A DNA stretch of 64,000 nt. Source: Symbiodinium natans. Lineage: Eukaryota > Sar > Dinophyceae > Suessiales > Symbiodiniaceae. Positions 10,969-23,235 of the stretch are shown piece by piece. Position 1 is the first letter of the stretch. Every line of letters begins with the position of its first letter. Under the pieces are notes generated by a model. The model saw only the letters and a list, made by a program, of their open reading frames with translations, made no database searches and was not told the origin of the DNA. The position numbers were made by a program, and so were the translations under genes. The stretch is taken from the NCBI GenBank assembly GCA_905221605.1, contig CAJNDS010000090.1, positions 169,241 to 233,240 on the forward strand, written 5' to 3'.

Positions 10969-13900
10969 CTCCAGGAAGAAGTGCAGGATTTTGCGGCGTG
11001 GGATTGAGGGTGTTAGGAACCAAAACGAGATACGCTAAGGGTGCTCAAGGTGCTCAACCCTACACTCTGGTTGACTCCGAAGGATTCTTTTTGATTGGTT
11101 AATTCCTTCTGTGCATTTGGGGATCGTGGGAGACACTGCAGTTTGATTTCTTGGGGCTGGGGGCTCATATTGCGTTTGATCCAGGTTTATGTTTCAAGAA
11201 TTCTCTGTAGCTTGGTTTGCGGCTTGACGCTATAAACCAAAACACCATGTTGCTCGAGCCGTCAAGAAGCCAGAATAGTTGGTTTTAAGATGTTCCAAGG
11301 CTTAGAGGAGAAACCCCGAAAACGAAAGCCAGCAGTGCGACCTTCACCGACCCTGGCGGATCTTCCATCAAGGGCTTTCGCCACAGAATGACCCGATAGA
11401 CACTTAGCATCCTTGACAGGCTGCGGAGGCTTTTGCCAACCCAAAGTCCTCACCTCTCCACCTCAAATTCCACCTGAAGGTCCACCTAAAGGCCCACCTA
11501 GGTTCTCAATGCCCGTCCCCAAATCCCAATTCGACTTGAAAGCCTAATCTCGAACATCAACGCCCTGCCTGCTGCGACCCCCAAATCTCAAGCGCCAAGA
11601 CGCCGAAACGAAACGTGAAAAAGGAAGGATTGAGGACTTTAGTGGCACGTCCCGTTCCCGATACCCCTCCCACCGGCGCGGGCGCGGATGCGACGAATGG
11701 GGCCTTGCCACAATCTCCCAGCTTGAGGGCTTTTCAACTTTGTGTCACAAGGCTCCGGCAAGGTGCCTAATAAAATTGTCCGTTCAAGTTCGGGTTGCTT
11801 CAAGCTGCCTGCTGGGTGCAGAAGAAGGGTGATTTGAGGATCCGAGCGCAGAGGAAATTCCAGGGGCCCCTGCCAAGAGTCTGCAGAATATTGACACTTT
11901 CCTTTGAAGCTCTCAAAGTCACCATGTCTGAGACCTTCGGATTGAGTTGGGCCGTGACCAAGACACCAAGACCAAACAAAGCCATAGCCGGCTTCCCCTC
12001 CTGGACCCTCCATGTTCCTCCTTCAACTCCAACCTCACAGATAGCCTCTTTGAAACAAGTTCGCGGTTCAGCTGACTGTAAAGGCTCGGTGAAGGCTTAC
12101 GATTTAGGGCGAAACAAGGTACGACTCAAAACAAACAATCCCTTACGAAACCCTGACAAAACTTTCCCCACGCGGCTGCCTTCGTGGGGGGCTGCTGTGC
12201 ACCTCGCAGGACCGTGAAGAAGGGCTGAGGAGGGGTGAGCAGCTTTTCACCACCGACCCCACCAACCCTGCCAACAAACGGTACGAAAAAACCCTGAACC
12301 CGATCCTTAAAGGTACAATACAACCGTGAAACCTGGCGCCTTAAAGGTACAAACAGCCGTGAAACCTGGGGTCCCGGCTGGGCAGCAGCGGAATGGGCGC
12401 AGCAAAGGGAGAGGCTGCAGCAGCCGCAGAGGGAGCGGCGGCAGGGAGAGTGGAGGGCAGGGCACTGCCGGGCAGAGCGCCGGGAGGGAGCGCGCCAGGG
12501 GGAAGGGCCCCTGGAGGCACAGCACCAGACAGAGGGCCTCACAGAGAAGAGATCATCGGTGTTCTCGGGTCGCAATTGCGTGGGGCTTAGGAGGTTCGAG
12601 AAGCCACATGAATTTTCCAGCCATTGCAAGCTCCAAGTTGAAAAGTGCGAAAATCAGGTTCTCAAGTTTTTGGAGACGGCGCCGCGGCGCCCGTATGAGC
12701 CGTGCGCTCAAGCACACTTTCTTTACTCTTGGGGGGAGGTGGGTGGGGTTCATTGCGTGCCTTGGACTCTGCACCCTAGCAAGCAGTAGGCTCCAAATTC
12801 CAGATCTCTGTTGACTCTGTTGGACGCAGCTCCTGGAGCATTACGCCCGTACACCTCAGATGAGCCTCAGGTTCTTTGCTTTGTGTTGCAAGCACAAAGC
12901 CGCCGCACTCAAGTTTAGGCCACTGGGGTTGAGCCTGAACTTTGAAGGCGGTGGGCTTCAACTTCTAGCCGGCTGGTTTTCCGGCTTTCGGGTTTAGCTT
13001 GGAGCTAACCATCAGGGTAACTCCTTGGGGCGGACGGTCTCATGAAGCCGGTTGGTCCAATCAGTGAGGCCGATTCATGAGTGGTGCATCAGTCTTCGGG
13101 AACGAAGTTTTATCAAGGACACTTTGGACTTGGTTGAATGACAGCCACAGTGGACAAGCCACTCTTGAATATCGTTGGCTGAGGCCCTAGGATCCTCCGC
13201 TCCGAATCCTCTGAAGCTTGCTTTTTGGCCCTGCCTTGGACTGCCGGAGTTGCAAAGCCCGGGGCCTCGTCACATCGAGGATTTCCCACACAGCTGTAAA
13301 GCGACGGAAGCTTTCGGCGAGGGGATTGTTAGAGTCAGGGCTGAAGAATGTGCAGCCTGGGGCTTGGTGGGGGAAATGAGGGCGGCTACCTACGCTAGGG
13401 GGTTGGGTTGCAGCCTTAACGTGAAGGGCTTTACTTAAAGGACCCTCCCTTCCACCTCCTGAAGCCCTAATACTAGGAATCTTCTAATAACTCCTCAATC
13501 CGTTAAACCATCTAACCTCACCGCAACCCCTAGCCCTAGACCAACCCCACAACACACCGAAACAACATCACACATGCCCATCAACGTCAACAGGAGCTCA
13601 GCCTAGAAACTGAAACGCTTTCGAATCTTCACACGGAGACCGATATGTTTGGCTTCAACTCCAAGCCCACGCCCAACCCCAGAGAAACACAAACAGGCCA
13701 TCTTCCCAAACCCAGGCATTTCAGGGTCTGAGAACCAAAGAACCTCAGATCCCGAGCCCAAAACGACCTTCGGAAGATGAGGACTCCCAGGCTGCAAAGG
13801 GCTTGCGAAACTGAGCCTTTGGCTGCAGCGATCGGCTGTGCCTTCCTCGCAGCAGCCACATCCTTTGAGGCCCGGTATATAAAGGGGGCACGAAAACGGT

Positions 13901-14251
13901 TCGACTCGATTAGACCGATTTGGGGGACATCGTAGGTGCCACGTGGTGCCCCACTTTTGAATGTTCAAAAGTAAGGATGTGCCTGAACTGCTTGTTCACT
14001 TGGACTTGGGCAAGTTGACGAAGTTGCTCTCGGTTTGGGGCTTCAGGCGTTTTGGATGGGTCTTCCTCGACTGGGGCTGCGGTTCGGATGTATATGGCTG
14101 GGTTAGGTTGTGGTGACACTGGGGGACCGAAGGCTTCGCTGGGTCGCTTTGCTTCCAGGCGCGACTCTCTTTCTTAAGAACTTGAAACATGTAAGAACCT
14201 TCCTAAACCCAAACCCTAAACCTTACTTGGAAACTAGTGGTGACTGTTTGC

Positions 14252-14286
14252 ACAAACCCTAAACCCTACACCCTAAACCCTAAACC
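14252..14286. repeat. Short CCCTAAA run
   Basis: Four to five units with one ccctaca variant. Similar short runs occur at 25555-25578, 26895-26912 and 27252-27345. Confidence 0.9.
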
Positions 14287-15457
14287 GAGTGCTCGGCCGC
14301 AGCAAGGCCGGGATTCTTCTGCAGCGCCTCACGCAGCAGCATCAAGGTTTCGAGTTGTTGCCCTTACGTCAATCCCAGACCCGAGGTCTCTCTGTGATGT
14401 CAAATGGTTGAAGAGTCAGGGTCTGCAAATTCAAGCATAATGCTGATACAAACTATTCCTGCCCGGGGGTTCGGAGAAGGCTAAGCAACACTTTTCCGGG
14501 ACCCCAGCGTCCGCCACGGTGGTCCCTGGCTGCTTCAATGCCTTCGCGAGATCCTCAGTCTCTGGATTTGGGGCTTTAGGGGCAAGGACTTGGGCGTCGG
14601 GAATTGGAGCTTAGGGCTTTGGCTTTTGATGACATGCCCAACGAAAGAAAGCACGGACTAAGGCCGCAGGCACCCGAAATCTTGAACGCTTAAGCCGCTT
14701 AAAATCCCAAATTGACCAAAAGCCTCGAGCCCTGAACCCTGCGATCTTCCGAATATCAAGACATGAAACAGAGCATTTTGGATGGGGCAATAGGATGCGT
14801 GCACGATGTTCTACGGCTTATGGCCCGAGGTATCTAAAGCTCTATGAGTTCCATGCTTCGTGAACTCGATGACTGCGCATCACAAAGCTGTCTCGCCCGT
14901 GGATGACCCCTAACCCAAATCCTGAAGCGCAAGCCGACACTCAGAAGCTCAGGTACCCACGGCCAGTACTTCAGGGTTGTTTGCCAACGCCTCAAACCGA
15001 ATTTTTCTGGATTTAGACTTGGAATGTTTTGGGATTCAAGAGGGCGCAACACCTATCGCGCGTATTGAGGGGGTTTCCGGCCTTACGTGCCCCCGCCACT
15101 TTCCTTGCCGGTACTCAACTTCTGGGAGTTGACTCAGACACCCTTGTGCAAGAGTGGACAAGGCCCTCAGAACTTGCCTGAGAGTAGGGCCAATGCAGCT
15201 GACAACCCCGTTGCTTCGGTTTGCCTTGACAAAGCCTTCACTGAATGCCTGATAGCCATGTCTGGCATTTGAGGGTTTTGCCAAGACCGCCGAACCAAGG
15301 TCGAAACCGCGGCAAGTGCCGGATCTGCGGCCAAGGCCTTATACAGGAATGGTTCTGGGAGCGGGTCGACTGCATGATTTGGGGCTAGCGCTTGGAGCTT
15401 TTGCGGCTCAATGGAAGTATAAAACAAAAAGTCTAGACACCGCCTGCACCCCAAGAC

Positions 15458-15578
15458 CCGCAGGTCTGAGTCTGCTTTGCCATCCAGCAGTTGCTGGTTC
15501 AAGGCCAACGCCATTCTAACCCACCGCATGTCATTCCAACCAAACAACGGGCGATTTATTTCAACGGCAGAACAGCCC
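15458..15578 (-). CDS. Candidate 40-codon exon
   Basis: 121 nt, phase 2-0, with a very good acceptor (gcgtcttcttcgcag|g) and donor ctgcgg|GTCTTG. Encodes GCSAVEINRPLFGWNDMRW then VRMALALNQQLLDGKADSDL. The frame stays open to 15167, so the exon could be longer. Confidence 0.42.
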
Positions 15579-16064
15579 CTGCGAAGAAGACGCTCATACA
15601 CGCTTTAACAGAACCCCTCAACCATTAAAGCATAAAGATCCTTAAACCCCGAAAATCCCCCAGAATCCCCGAGACTCCACTCTTGGCCCATGTGCTGCCG
15701 CCAGCGTGGGGTCGGAGGCCATCGCCTTCACGGCCTCATCCGGCAGGTCGTGGGTTGCCCGGTGTAGCGCCGGTAGCTTCTTGACAGTGGAAACCCAAAC
15801 TCCGAATACACGGCAGAATTCGGTTTTTGCGTGGGGAGGGCTCTGCAGGTGAGCAGCTGGTGAGCAGCTGGTCAGGTTTTAATGCTACACAAGGGTTTCT
15901 TGGCGATGGTGATTTTTGTGAAGCCGAGGATGCAGGGCCGGACTTTGCACAATGGCCTCGCTCGAAGCATCTTGAACAACACAAAGTGCAGAGATCAGGT
16001 GGCTCCGGCTCTTCGGCCTTGCTCTGATTACGATTGTTGCTGTTGAACTCCGCAGAAGTTCGAC

Positions 16065-16119
16065 TTCCGCAATCACATATGGTAGGAACGCCTCCTCGCT
16101 CCGTTCCATCAGCACCCTC
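16065..16119 (-). CDS. Candidate exon with a VLMERSEEAF motif
   Basis: 55 nt between acceptor cgggcatcgttag|g and donor gcggaa|GTCGAA, phase 2-0. Encodes RVLMERSEEAFLPYVIAE, distantly like the repeated exon LLMERDVAQA at 7.9, 9.8 and 10.9 kb. Confidence 0.35.
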
Positions 16120-16611
16120 CTAACGATGCCCGAGAAAGCACAACACTGTACAGCAGCCGGAAGGCCCCAAAAAAAAGGCAAAACTCAAATGCCGAAATCC
16201 AAAGCCCCTTGGCCCCTTGGCCCGGCACCGACAAAGAGTTGGGATTCTGGGCAAGAGCCTGGGGTGCAAGGCTTGGGCTTCGATGGCTTCGATGGCTTCG
16301 GGGGCCCCTAACCTCAAAGACTCATCAAACGGAGAGTCTCAAAGCCCACAGGCTTAGCATTGAGCCTGGAGGATTCGTGCTGATGAAAACTACACGTAGC
16401 CTCCATGCAAATCTGTTAGTTCCGAAGCAATTGAAGATACCACCAGCAGCAAGCAGCAAAGATCCAAAAGACTGACAAGCGGTGTGCTTCTCACGCCCGC
16501 TCTGGCACGGAACAAAGTAAAGCGCAATCGAAGAAACAAATCTGAACATGAAAAACACAATGCCATCAACAAATGAATCACAGTAGCTGCACGAGCACGA
16601 GGAGTGAGAGC

Positions 16612-16653
16612 GGCGGCGGCGGCGGCAGCGGCGGCGGCAGGGGCAGCGGCAGC

Positions 16654-16700
<47 letters not shown>

Positions 16701-16762
16701 CAGGAGTAGCAGTAGCAGTAGCAGTGGCAGTGGCAGTGGCAGTGGCAGTAGTAGTAGCAGTT
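16612..16762. repeat. GGC/AGC/AGT triplet array
   Basis: Blocks ggcggc, agcagc, agtagc, agtggc in order. Open as poly-Ser, poly-Ala or poly-Leu; no coding flank. Confidence 0.95.
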
Positions 16763-17047
16763 TCATTGGTGTCGCGGAAATCCGCATTGTTTCTTGAGTT
16801 TTAAGTTGATGTTTCAGGTCTGAACAAAATTCAGTTGTGTATTGATCGCTTTTGTCTTTCTGCTTAATTCATTGCCTGGTTTGTAGGCAGTTTGTTTTGT
16901 CTGCATTCTAATTTATGTCGTCATCTCAGTTGCCCACCTCGGTATTTCCTTACCTAGTTAAGTCATTCGTTTGTTCGTACTGTTTTGCTTGATTCGGTGT
17001 CTGTATTCGTCATTGATTATAATCTAGCTATGTCTTGTCGCTTCATC

Positions 17048-17167
17048 TCTCACTCTCTCTCTCTCTCTCTCTCCATACGCTTGGCTCCCCAGAGGGGAGA
17101 CCTCCCGCAGGGCGTGCGAAGTCCCTTGTCCCGTTTGTGGCTTGGCCCCCGCGGTCTCTCACTCATT

Positions 17168-17208
<41 letters not shown>

Positions 17209-17272
17209 CGCTCTCTCTCTCTCTCTCTCGCTCTCGCTCTCTCTCTCTCACTCTCGCTCTCGCACTCCCTCT
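17048..17272. repeat. (CT)n microsatellite in two blocks
   Basis: ctctct runs at 17048-17072 and 17172-17272 with ctcgct variants, separated by about 100 bp of unique sequence. Confidence 0.95.
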
Positions 17273-17327
17273 CTGCTGTTTTATGGGTCTCCCGTCGCTG
17301 CCCTCTAACTTCGAGCAGAAGGGCCCC

Positions 17328-17429
17328 TTCCATGCTCATTCATCACATCTGAATCAAGGTCCTGTGTATCATGAAGGCTCCATGGCAAAGCGCCCCATGT
17401 CTTCAAAAGCAGAGGTGCAGGTCCGCTAA
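17328..17429 (+). CDS. Candidate exon after the CT array
   Basis: Frame opens after an acceptor-like cctctaacttcgagcag and reads KGPFHAHSSHLNQGPVYH, then EGSMAKRPMSSKAEVQVR and a stop. Minus-strand frames are closed here. The upstream (CT)n array could serve as a pyrimidine tract. Confidence 0.25.
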   Translation, partial: FHAHSSHLNQGPVYHEGSMAKRPMSSKAEVQVR

Positions 17430-17729
17430 CCACGTGACCAGTCTAGTACCCGAGAAAACCCGATGAAACATTTCGGCAGGGGTCTGGGCAACCGGCAAAT
17501 GCCAAGCTCGGGTTCTGTGCGAGGGCCTTGGCTTGCTGTTGCTTTTGGGGTCGCTGGGTTTGGGGCGGCTTGGTGGCGTCTGGATCCGCTTGGGCTTTCA
17601 AAGGCTTGATACGGTTTTGTAGGGCTCGGGCTCAGTGAGCCCAGAGTGTAAAGTTTCAGAGCTACATGGACTGCGGCGTTTCTCACGGAATCCCGAAACT
17701 TCACCACACGAAGACTCCATGCCGCACCA

Positions 17730-18060
17730 GCACCATGGGACAATCCGCCTACCACTCGTTGCAATCCCACTACCCAGTAGCCCATTGGCAGAAACCATGT
17801 TGCCCACTAGCGGAAATCCTGCTAGTAAGCAATGGGATTTGCACGAATGAATGATGGATGTCTGCTTGCAGGCTTTCCATTGGTGGGCAGTGGGCTTTCT
17901 CCAGGTGAATAGTGGGACTTCCGCTAGTGGCTAGTCGGCTTTCCACAATGGGATTCCACGAATGAGCAATGGGATTTCCACTGGCAGGTAATGGGCGGAA
18001 AGCCCAATCCCCATGACTTTACATCCCACTACGTGCTAGCAGAAGTCCCACAAGTAACAC
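17730..18060. repeat. Cluster of degenerate inverted repeats
   Basis: Short related words in both orientations: cccactagcggaaatcc (17792) versus gacttccgctagtggc (17920), and several caatgggattt/cccattg and ggcggaaagccc/gggctttc copies. Probably remnants of a foldback element. Confidence 0.6.
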
Positions 18061-18391
18061 ACGGCGATCCCAAATCGTCCAAACCATCAATCAAACAAGT
18101 CCCATCTTGGGGCTGCGTGCTGCGACCAAAGCGGGGTCTGATGCCAACGCCTGCCATAGGATTGGAGCATGCCGAAGGCCTATTGCGGTCATTCTTGTGC
18201 CATTGACATTCCTCAGGCATCAAGTTCAGAATGCCCTTATGGTTTAGTCTTCTTTCGGGCTTCGGGATGCTCAGTTTAGGGATTGCAGGTTGAGGACACA
18301 GGGTCCTGCACCCGCGCGTGTCATGAGAACTCAGGGTAGGAGGCGCGCGCGACTTCATCAGGAACTTACACATCCTGTGGGCTCTTCCCAC

Positions 18392-18460
18392 CTCCTTTGG
18401 CAGGGCGCTTTGAGCATGTGATTGAGGTTTTGCATGGAGTGATCTCTTTCCGAGCAATCC
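18392..18460 (-). CDS. Exon 13 of Cys-rich protein gene (last one resolved)
   Basis: 69 nt, phase 2-2. Acceptor aggttccacag|g, donor aggag|GTGGGA. Encodes DCSERDHSMQNLNHMLKAPC. More exons probably follow below 18390; open minus-strand stretches at about 18200-18030 (ECQWHKNDRNRPSAC, FGRSTQPQDGTC) are candidates, but I could not fix their boundaries. Confidence 0.5.
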
Positions 18461-18714
18461 CTGTGGAACCTCATGCCCTGCAGCCCCGCATCCGTCCTCC
18501 AATTTACATCCACAGCCCCAAGTCAGACACATTCCCAGAGCAAACCTTTAGCCCACACAGCCCCGGTGCTTCTTGAGCTCCGGCCTTGGAAAGCTCCGGA
18601 TTATTTGCCAAAGCCTTAGTTTCCGGGGGAATAATCCAACACGCATCGTCTGTCTGTGAAGCTCGGACCCTGCTGGGCTTTAGGATGTAGGGTGTGTGGA
18701 ATTTTCGTGGTCGC

Positions 18715-18806
18715 CTGCCGCCACAATTCCCCACTCCCAGCAGAACATGGAGCGATTGATACAGAGATGCGTAGTTGGATAGATAGGAAGATGTGCGCAT
18801 ATCATC
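18715..18806 (-). CDS. Exon 12 of Cys-rich protein gene
   Basis: 92 nt, phase 0-2. Near-perfect acceptor (gtaattcttgtcacag|g), donor ggcggcag|GCGACC. Encodes DDMRTSSYLSNYASLYQ, SLHVLLGVGNCGG. Confidence 0.58.
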
Positions 18807-18942
18807 CTGTGACAAGAATTACAAACGATGGCCTAACATAACGAAACATCAAAGAAGCCCTCATATGATCATGTTCTGATTTAGACATTTCCAACCCAAA
18901 CGGCTCGCAAAATATGGCCCAAGACAGTTGGAAGGCTCTTAC

Positions 18943-18989
18943 CTGTCTAAGTCCGCCACCGTCGCAAGGGCAGGCTCTCTTGCAACCGC
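18943..18989 (-). CDS. Exon 11 of Cys-rich protein gene
   Basis: 47 nt, phase 1-0, between acceptor ttcgacccag|g and the consensus donor gacag|GTAAGA. Joined to exon 10 it reads KRCDC-GGCKRACPCDGGGLRQ, continuing a Cys cluster. Confidence 0.6.
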
Positions 18990-19490
18990 CTGGGTCGAAG
19001 TCAGGGCTTTGGGGTTTCCATCTCAAGGCTTAGATTCCTCACACCATAGCCTCGAGTATCATGAGACGTACCGGCCTGAAGCCGACAATCTCGGCCCGAC
19101 TTAGCTTCTGCGACCCCGACTTGCCCATGCCGTGCGCAAAAGCTAGGAGTCGCTAGGAGTCTGAACTCCAAACTTGTGAACCCTGGCTGAAATCCTACGG
19201 GTAGCCCGGAAACCCGAAGTCCTGTAAAAACTTTTAACGACACAAAGCCTAACCCTGCTCGGGCCTCACCTCGACAACGCTGAAATGTGGATTGCGTTGG
19301 TGCTCCGGAAAGACTTCTCAAGCGTGTGGCATCGCCAAGAACAGAACGGCATCATATTCGTGGTTCAGGGATGAAGTTTAGGGTGTGTTGTGTGCTCACA
19401 ACCCAAGCCCCAAAGGGCAGAAAGAGAAGCTTGCAGCTTGCTCTTTTAGCTCTTCTTTTCCCCGCAAGCTTGCGTCTGCCTACCTACGGC

Positions 19491-19941
19491 CGCAGTCACA
19501 GCGCTTCACCGACTTCATCGGTAAACCCGCTCGCAGCACCGATTTGTTCAGGTGTGTATCGTAGATTCGCCAGGTCCCCCGCGGGCACTCGTAAGTCATG
19601 GGAGCGACCCATTCAAGCAGGTTGGAGTGAGCATGTTTGGGCAGCGGCTTCTCTCTGTATGTCGATCCGGTGTACAGCTTCTTCTCATAGAGGCCCTTTC
19701 CATAAGGGCAAACACGAGTATAATTCATCTCAATGCAGACACCAGATGTCGAGTTCTTCGAGCAATGACTTGTCCACTGCTTCTGGGCCTGGACTCGCAG
19801 CCATGTCCACAGCATTTCAGTCTCGTCGTCATAGGTATCAAAATCGTCTTCAGCTTCCGGATCTATCGAGCTGAGTGTTTTAGGCATGTTGTCTTCCTCC
19901 ATGTAGGTTTGTCTTGGCATTGTCGTCAGCTGACGACGGTC
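19491..19941 (-). CDS. Exon 10 of Cys-rich protein gene (largest exon)
   Basis: 451 nt, phase 0-1. Acceptor ccctgatgcag|g, donor gactgcg|GCCGTA; a GT donor at 19483 (cgtag|GTAGGC) is also present but would put a stop in the next exon. Strong coding-like codon use. Acidic start (MEEDNMPKTLSSIDPEAEDD), then TEMLWTWLRVQAQKQW, HCSKNSTSGVCIEMNYTRVC and YEKKLYTGSTYREKPLPKH, ending KSVKRCDC. The family is not recognised. Confidence 0.65.
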
Positions 19942-20293
19942 CTGCATCAGGGCTTACTGCTATAGGGTTTCTCGGGCTCCTTTGAGCTGCAAGATTGTAG
20001 CCGCAGTTGCCCTACCTGCTTCACACGAACTATCTTCCTGCCTTGCAAGCCCCAAGTACACGACTTCAAGCAGATCCCAGCGGTGGCCAGACTGAAGTGT
20101 TTCCTGTTTTCCTATACAGCAAATCAAGCATGATCCAGAAAATCCTAAACCCTAAACCTAAACACGCCCCGGAGCCGTATAAGCCCTAAGCCCTGTCCCA
20201 TGCACAATAAGAGCATCAACAGTTGGTAATACTGCTCTCACACATCTCCATATAATATAATCCCCAAAGCCTGAAAATTTCTAAACTCTTCCT

Positions 20294-20343
20294 CCCTAAA
20301 CCCTAAACCCTAAACCCTAAACCCTAAACCCTAAACCCTAAAC
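20294..20343. repeat. Short CCCTAAA array
   Basis: Seven perfect ccctaaa units, in an intron of the Cys-rich gene, C-rich on the plus strand (opposite to the 27.5-kb array). Confidence 0.95.
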
Positions 20344-21427
20344 TCTTCCTCTAGTTTCTCCGAAGTGTGGCCCCTCCTCAGGTCGGCCCCTGACAGACTC
20401 CGGCTCGAATCCTCTTGTGACTCCACCTAAACCCAAACCGTCAGGTTTTGGGTTTCGGGCTTAACCGCCCCCCTTTAAGGCCAGAAAAACCCAACACCCC
20501 TCTGGGCTATTCGGCCGCACCTGGCTCTCCGGCAGCCTTAGCCACCAGGACTGTCAAAGGCCTATAAGCATCGCATGCTATGCTTTTAATAAGGAACCCC
20601 AAGGACGAGTACTGCTACTAGTGATTTGTTCTTGCTTGTACACGAAGAACCTAAGCTTCGAACCCTGCACCCCTAAACCCTACACAAGCCTCACAAGCCT
20701 GGTCCGAGGCACACTATCACTGTCTGTTGTTTCGGCGCTTTCGGTGCGGGCAAACACCTCGTCGCCTCCACCAGACTTGCCTGGAACCCGGGCTCAATTT
20801 TTTGGGTTTAGGGTTTCAGGGTTTGCGTTGTTTTGGGGCTTCTGGGGTTGATGGTTCCTGGTTTGTGGTTGGGATCTGACTTAAAGGTGCGGGTTTATGG
20901 GGTTTAGGGGGTTCCACACGTTCCGCGAAAACCACCAACCAGGAAGCGTGTTGCGGCGCACGCTCAGGTTTCTACATGTTCGGCGCGAAATCTTCTGAAT
21001 AAACGCTCTTCGAAATCAAGAAACTTTAGCTACGGAGAGTTTGCGGTGCTCGAAACCCCAGGGGGTGCAAGCTGGACGCGCAATCTTCTATGCACACAAA
21101 GGCTCGTTTAAATTCAGAAAACACTTTAGCTATGGAGATTGTGCTGTGTCCGGAACCCTAGAGGTGGTGCAAGCTCCTTTAAATTAAGAAGAAACACTTT
21201 AGCTATGGAGATTGTGCTGCAGCTTAGAAGGTTCACTGCCCAACCATATGTCGGGGGGTCTTATTTGGTCGCTGGTAAAGTAAAGATTGGACTGGGGGCA
21301 TTGCAACAAGGGTGGGCATCCCGGACCGCAGAGGGCCAAAACGCCAAACTGCCGGCAGCTTCAGATTTCAAGGGCCTATTCAAAGTGTAACTTTTTCACA
21401 AACAGAACTTGCCGAAATTCAGAGGCC

Positions 21428-21600
21428 CCTATAAACCCTGAACCTATAAACCCTAAACCCTATAAACCCTATAAACCCTGTAAACCCTATAAACCCTATA
21501 AACCCTATAAACCCTATAACCCCTAAACCCCAAACCCCAAACCCTAAACCCTAAACCCTATACACCCTAAACCCTATAAACCCTAAACCCTATGAGCCCT
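21428..21600. repeat. CCCTATAAA/CCCTAAA array
   Basis: Nine-base variant ccctataaa mixed with ccctaaa and ccctgtaaa; an expanded derivative of the telomere unit, within an intron. Confidence 0.93.
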
Positions 21601-21652
21601 GAACCCAAAGACCTCCCTCCCCAACAGCTCCCAGTCTGCTACTACAAGAGGC

Positions 21653-21709
21653 CTTGTGGCAGCAGCACGCAGAGGCCGCTTTTTCTCGCACCACGCAAAA
21701 GCCGTGGTC
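21653..21709 (-). CDS. Exon 9 of Cys-rich protein gene
   Basis: 57 nt, phase 0-0. Strong acceptor (tttctgctttattcgttcctgcaag|g, split here as ttctgctttattcg + ttcctgcaag|g), donor cacaag|GCCTCT. Encodes DHGFCVVREKAASACCCHK with a Cys triplet. Confidence 0.48.
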
Positions 21710-21755
21710 CTTGCAGGAACGAATAAAGCAGAAAGTCGGGTTTCCATAGTAGGAC

Positions 21756-21818
21756 CTCGTAGGAGTAAGCACCGTTATGGCTCGGGTAAGCATCCTCCCC
21801 ATACAGGTATTTAGGACC
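21756..21818 (-). CDS. Exon 8 of Cys-rich protein gene
   Basis: 63 nt, phase 0-0. Acceptor cttatagtccccaag|g, donor tacgag|GTCCTA. Encodes GPKYLYGEDAYPSHNGAYS plus two residues. Followed by an intron of only 46 nt; reading on as one exon in a shifted frame is the alternative. Confidence 0.45.
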
Positions 21819-22413
21819 CTTGGGGACTATAAGCCCGAAACGGGAATTCGAGCAGGACTGTGGGATTCCTCTACATGCCAACCCTAAACACCCTCAAGCC
21901 CCTAAGCCCCAAAGCCCCAAAGCCTAAACCGGCGGAAGGCAAGAGGTCCAAGTCCAGGCTTTGAGTTTCCGGCCTCGGGTTCTGCACCCAGCACCCTTGA
22001 CGGCGAATCTAACCCTACACATAGTCTCCATTGCAATTCCTTTTTGGGGTCACCTTCGAGGATCCGAAATAGCAAACTGGTTAAACCAAAAAGGGAACTA
22101 CAACCCATAGGTAAAACCTGAGTGAACGACTGAATCTGCTGCTTCGACGAAGCACTTGGGGCCCTTTAGGGTGTTGAGTGGAGCGTTTCAGCCCCCCTTG
22201 GAAGTTCTCCGACCACCTAGGCCCACAGCCATGACGGGATCGACTACTGCCGGTTTAGGGTCGGGGTGTTTAAAGTGCTTGAGCTTTCGAATGCATTGTG
22301 GCTCCTCTTTTGCTCACCTGCATTCTTTGCTTATAACCATAAGATCTCAAGCCAAGCTACATGGCAGAGTGTGGGCAGGATTCTTTGTTTAGGGCTTGGG
22401 GTTCACCACATAC

Positions 22414-22578
22414 TCCCTCCCGCTCCTCCTGAAAGAGGGTCTTGCAGCATCGCAGCTTGTCAAAGCGACCGGCTTTGTGATTGTACTCCACAAACTGGCG
22501 CACATCAAAAACATCGACCGCCGCGCTGTTGTAGTTTTTGCCACCGGTGATGTCCTGCTTCGCACTTGGATCTTCGTA
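22414..22578 (-). CDS. Exon 7 of Cys-rich protein gene
   Basis: 165 nt, exactly 55 codons, phase 0-0. Acceptor cctcagcaactcag|t, donor gaggga|GTATGT, the best plant-like donor in the gene. Begins YEDPSAKQDITGGKNYNSAA, includes FDVRQFVEYNHKAGRFDKL and CCKTLFQEEREG. No internal ATG, so simple ORF searches miss it. Confidence 0.65.
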
Positions 22579-22641
22579 CTGAGTTGCTGAGGCTATAAGA
22601 TCCTGTTTCTGTTGTTTCCAGGCTCAGTTCCGCTCAAGAAC

Positions 22642-22764
22642 CCACTGTTGAGTCATCAGACTGCTGAGCATCAGGATTGCAATGCCGATGGCCATAAGCA
22701 GTTGCGATTTTGAAAGCAAAAGACAATGGTCAATGTCGGTTCGGCCCGGCACCCTCCAAAGGTG
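22642..22764 (-). CDS. Exon 6: membrane-spanning exon
   Basis: 123 nt, phase 0-0. Acceptor gatgctgtag|c, donor cagtgg|GTTCTT. Encodes HLWRVPGRTDIDHC followed by QLLMAIGIAILMLSSLM, about 17-20 hydrophobic residues, the only clear membrane segment found after the signal peptide. The next intron is only 63 nt. Confidence 0.55.
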
Positions 22765-23235
22765 CTACAGCATCTGCAGGCGCCCGGAGCCTGCACCCCT
22801 AACACTCCCACCACCCCCTGGGCCCACTCCTCGAAACCCGGCATCTGAAACACCTGCATCCCTTTGAAAGCCCAACATAAGCCCGGGCAGCGGGCACACC
22901 TTGCAAGACAACAACCTATGCAATATATACCAGTTGGCACAACAAACGAATGAACTTGCAGATTGAAATCTTCGGATGTGGCCGATGGGTATGGATGGGG
23001 TCGCAGTCAACCGTCACTCCAAAGATTAAAACCCGCTAAGGGCCGCTGGTCCTCAATCCTGAAGTTAAAGCCACTCTTGTGGACGACTGGGCTCTTCTGT
23101 GAATAGGCGTGCAGGTCCACCTGTTCAGGGGCTCGGGGCTTGGCGGCTTAGGACTTCGGCTTCAGGGAGCTGCATAGTGCACCCTGAACTTGAAACTCCT
23201 AGCCCTTCCCCATTTGCAGATCGTAATACATAGTA

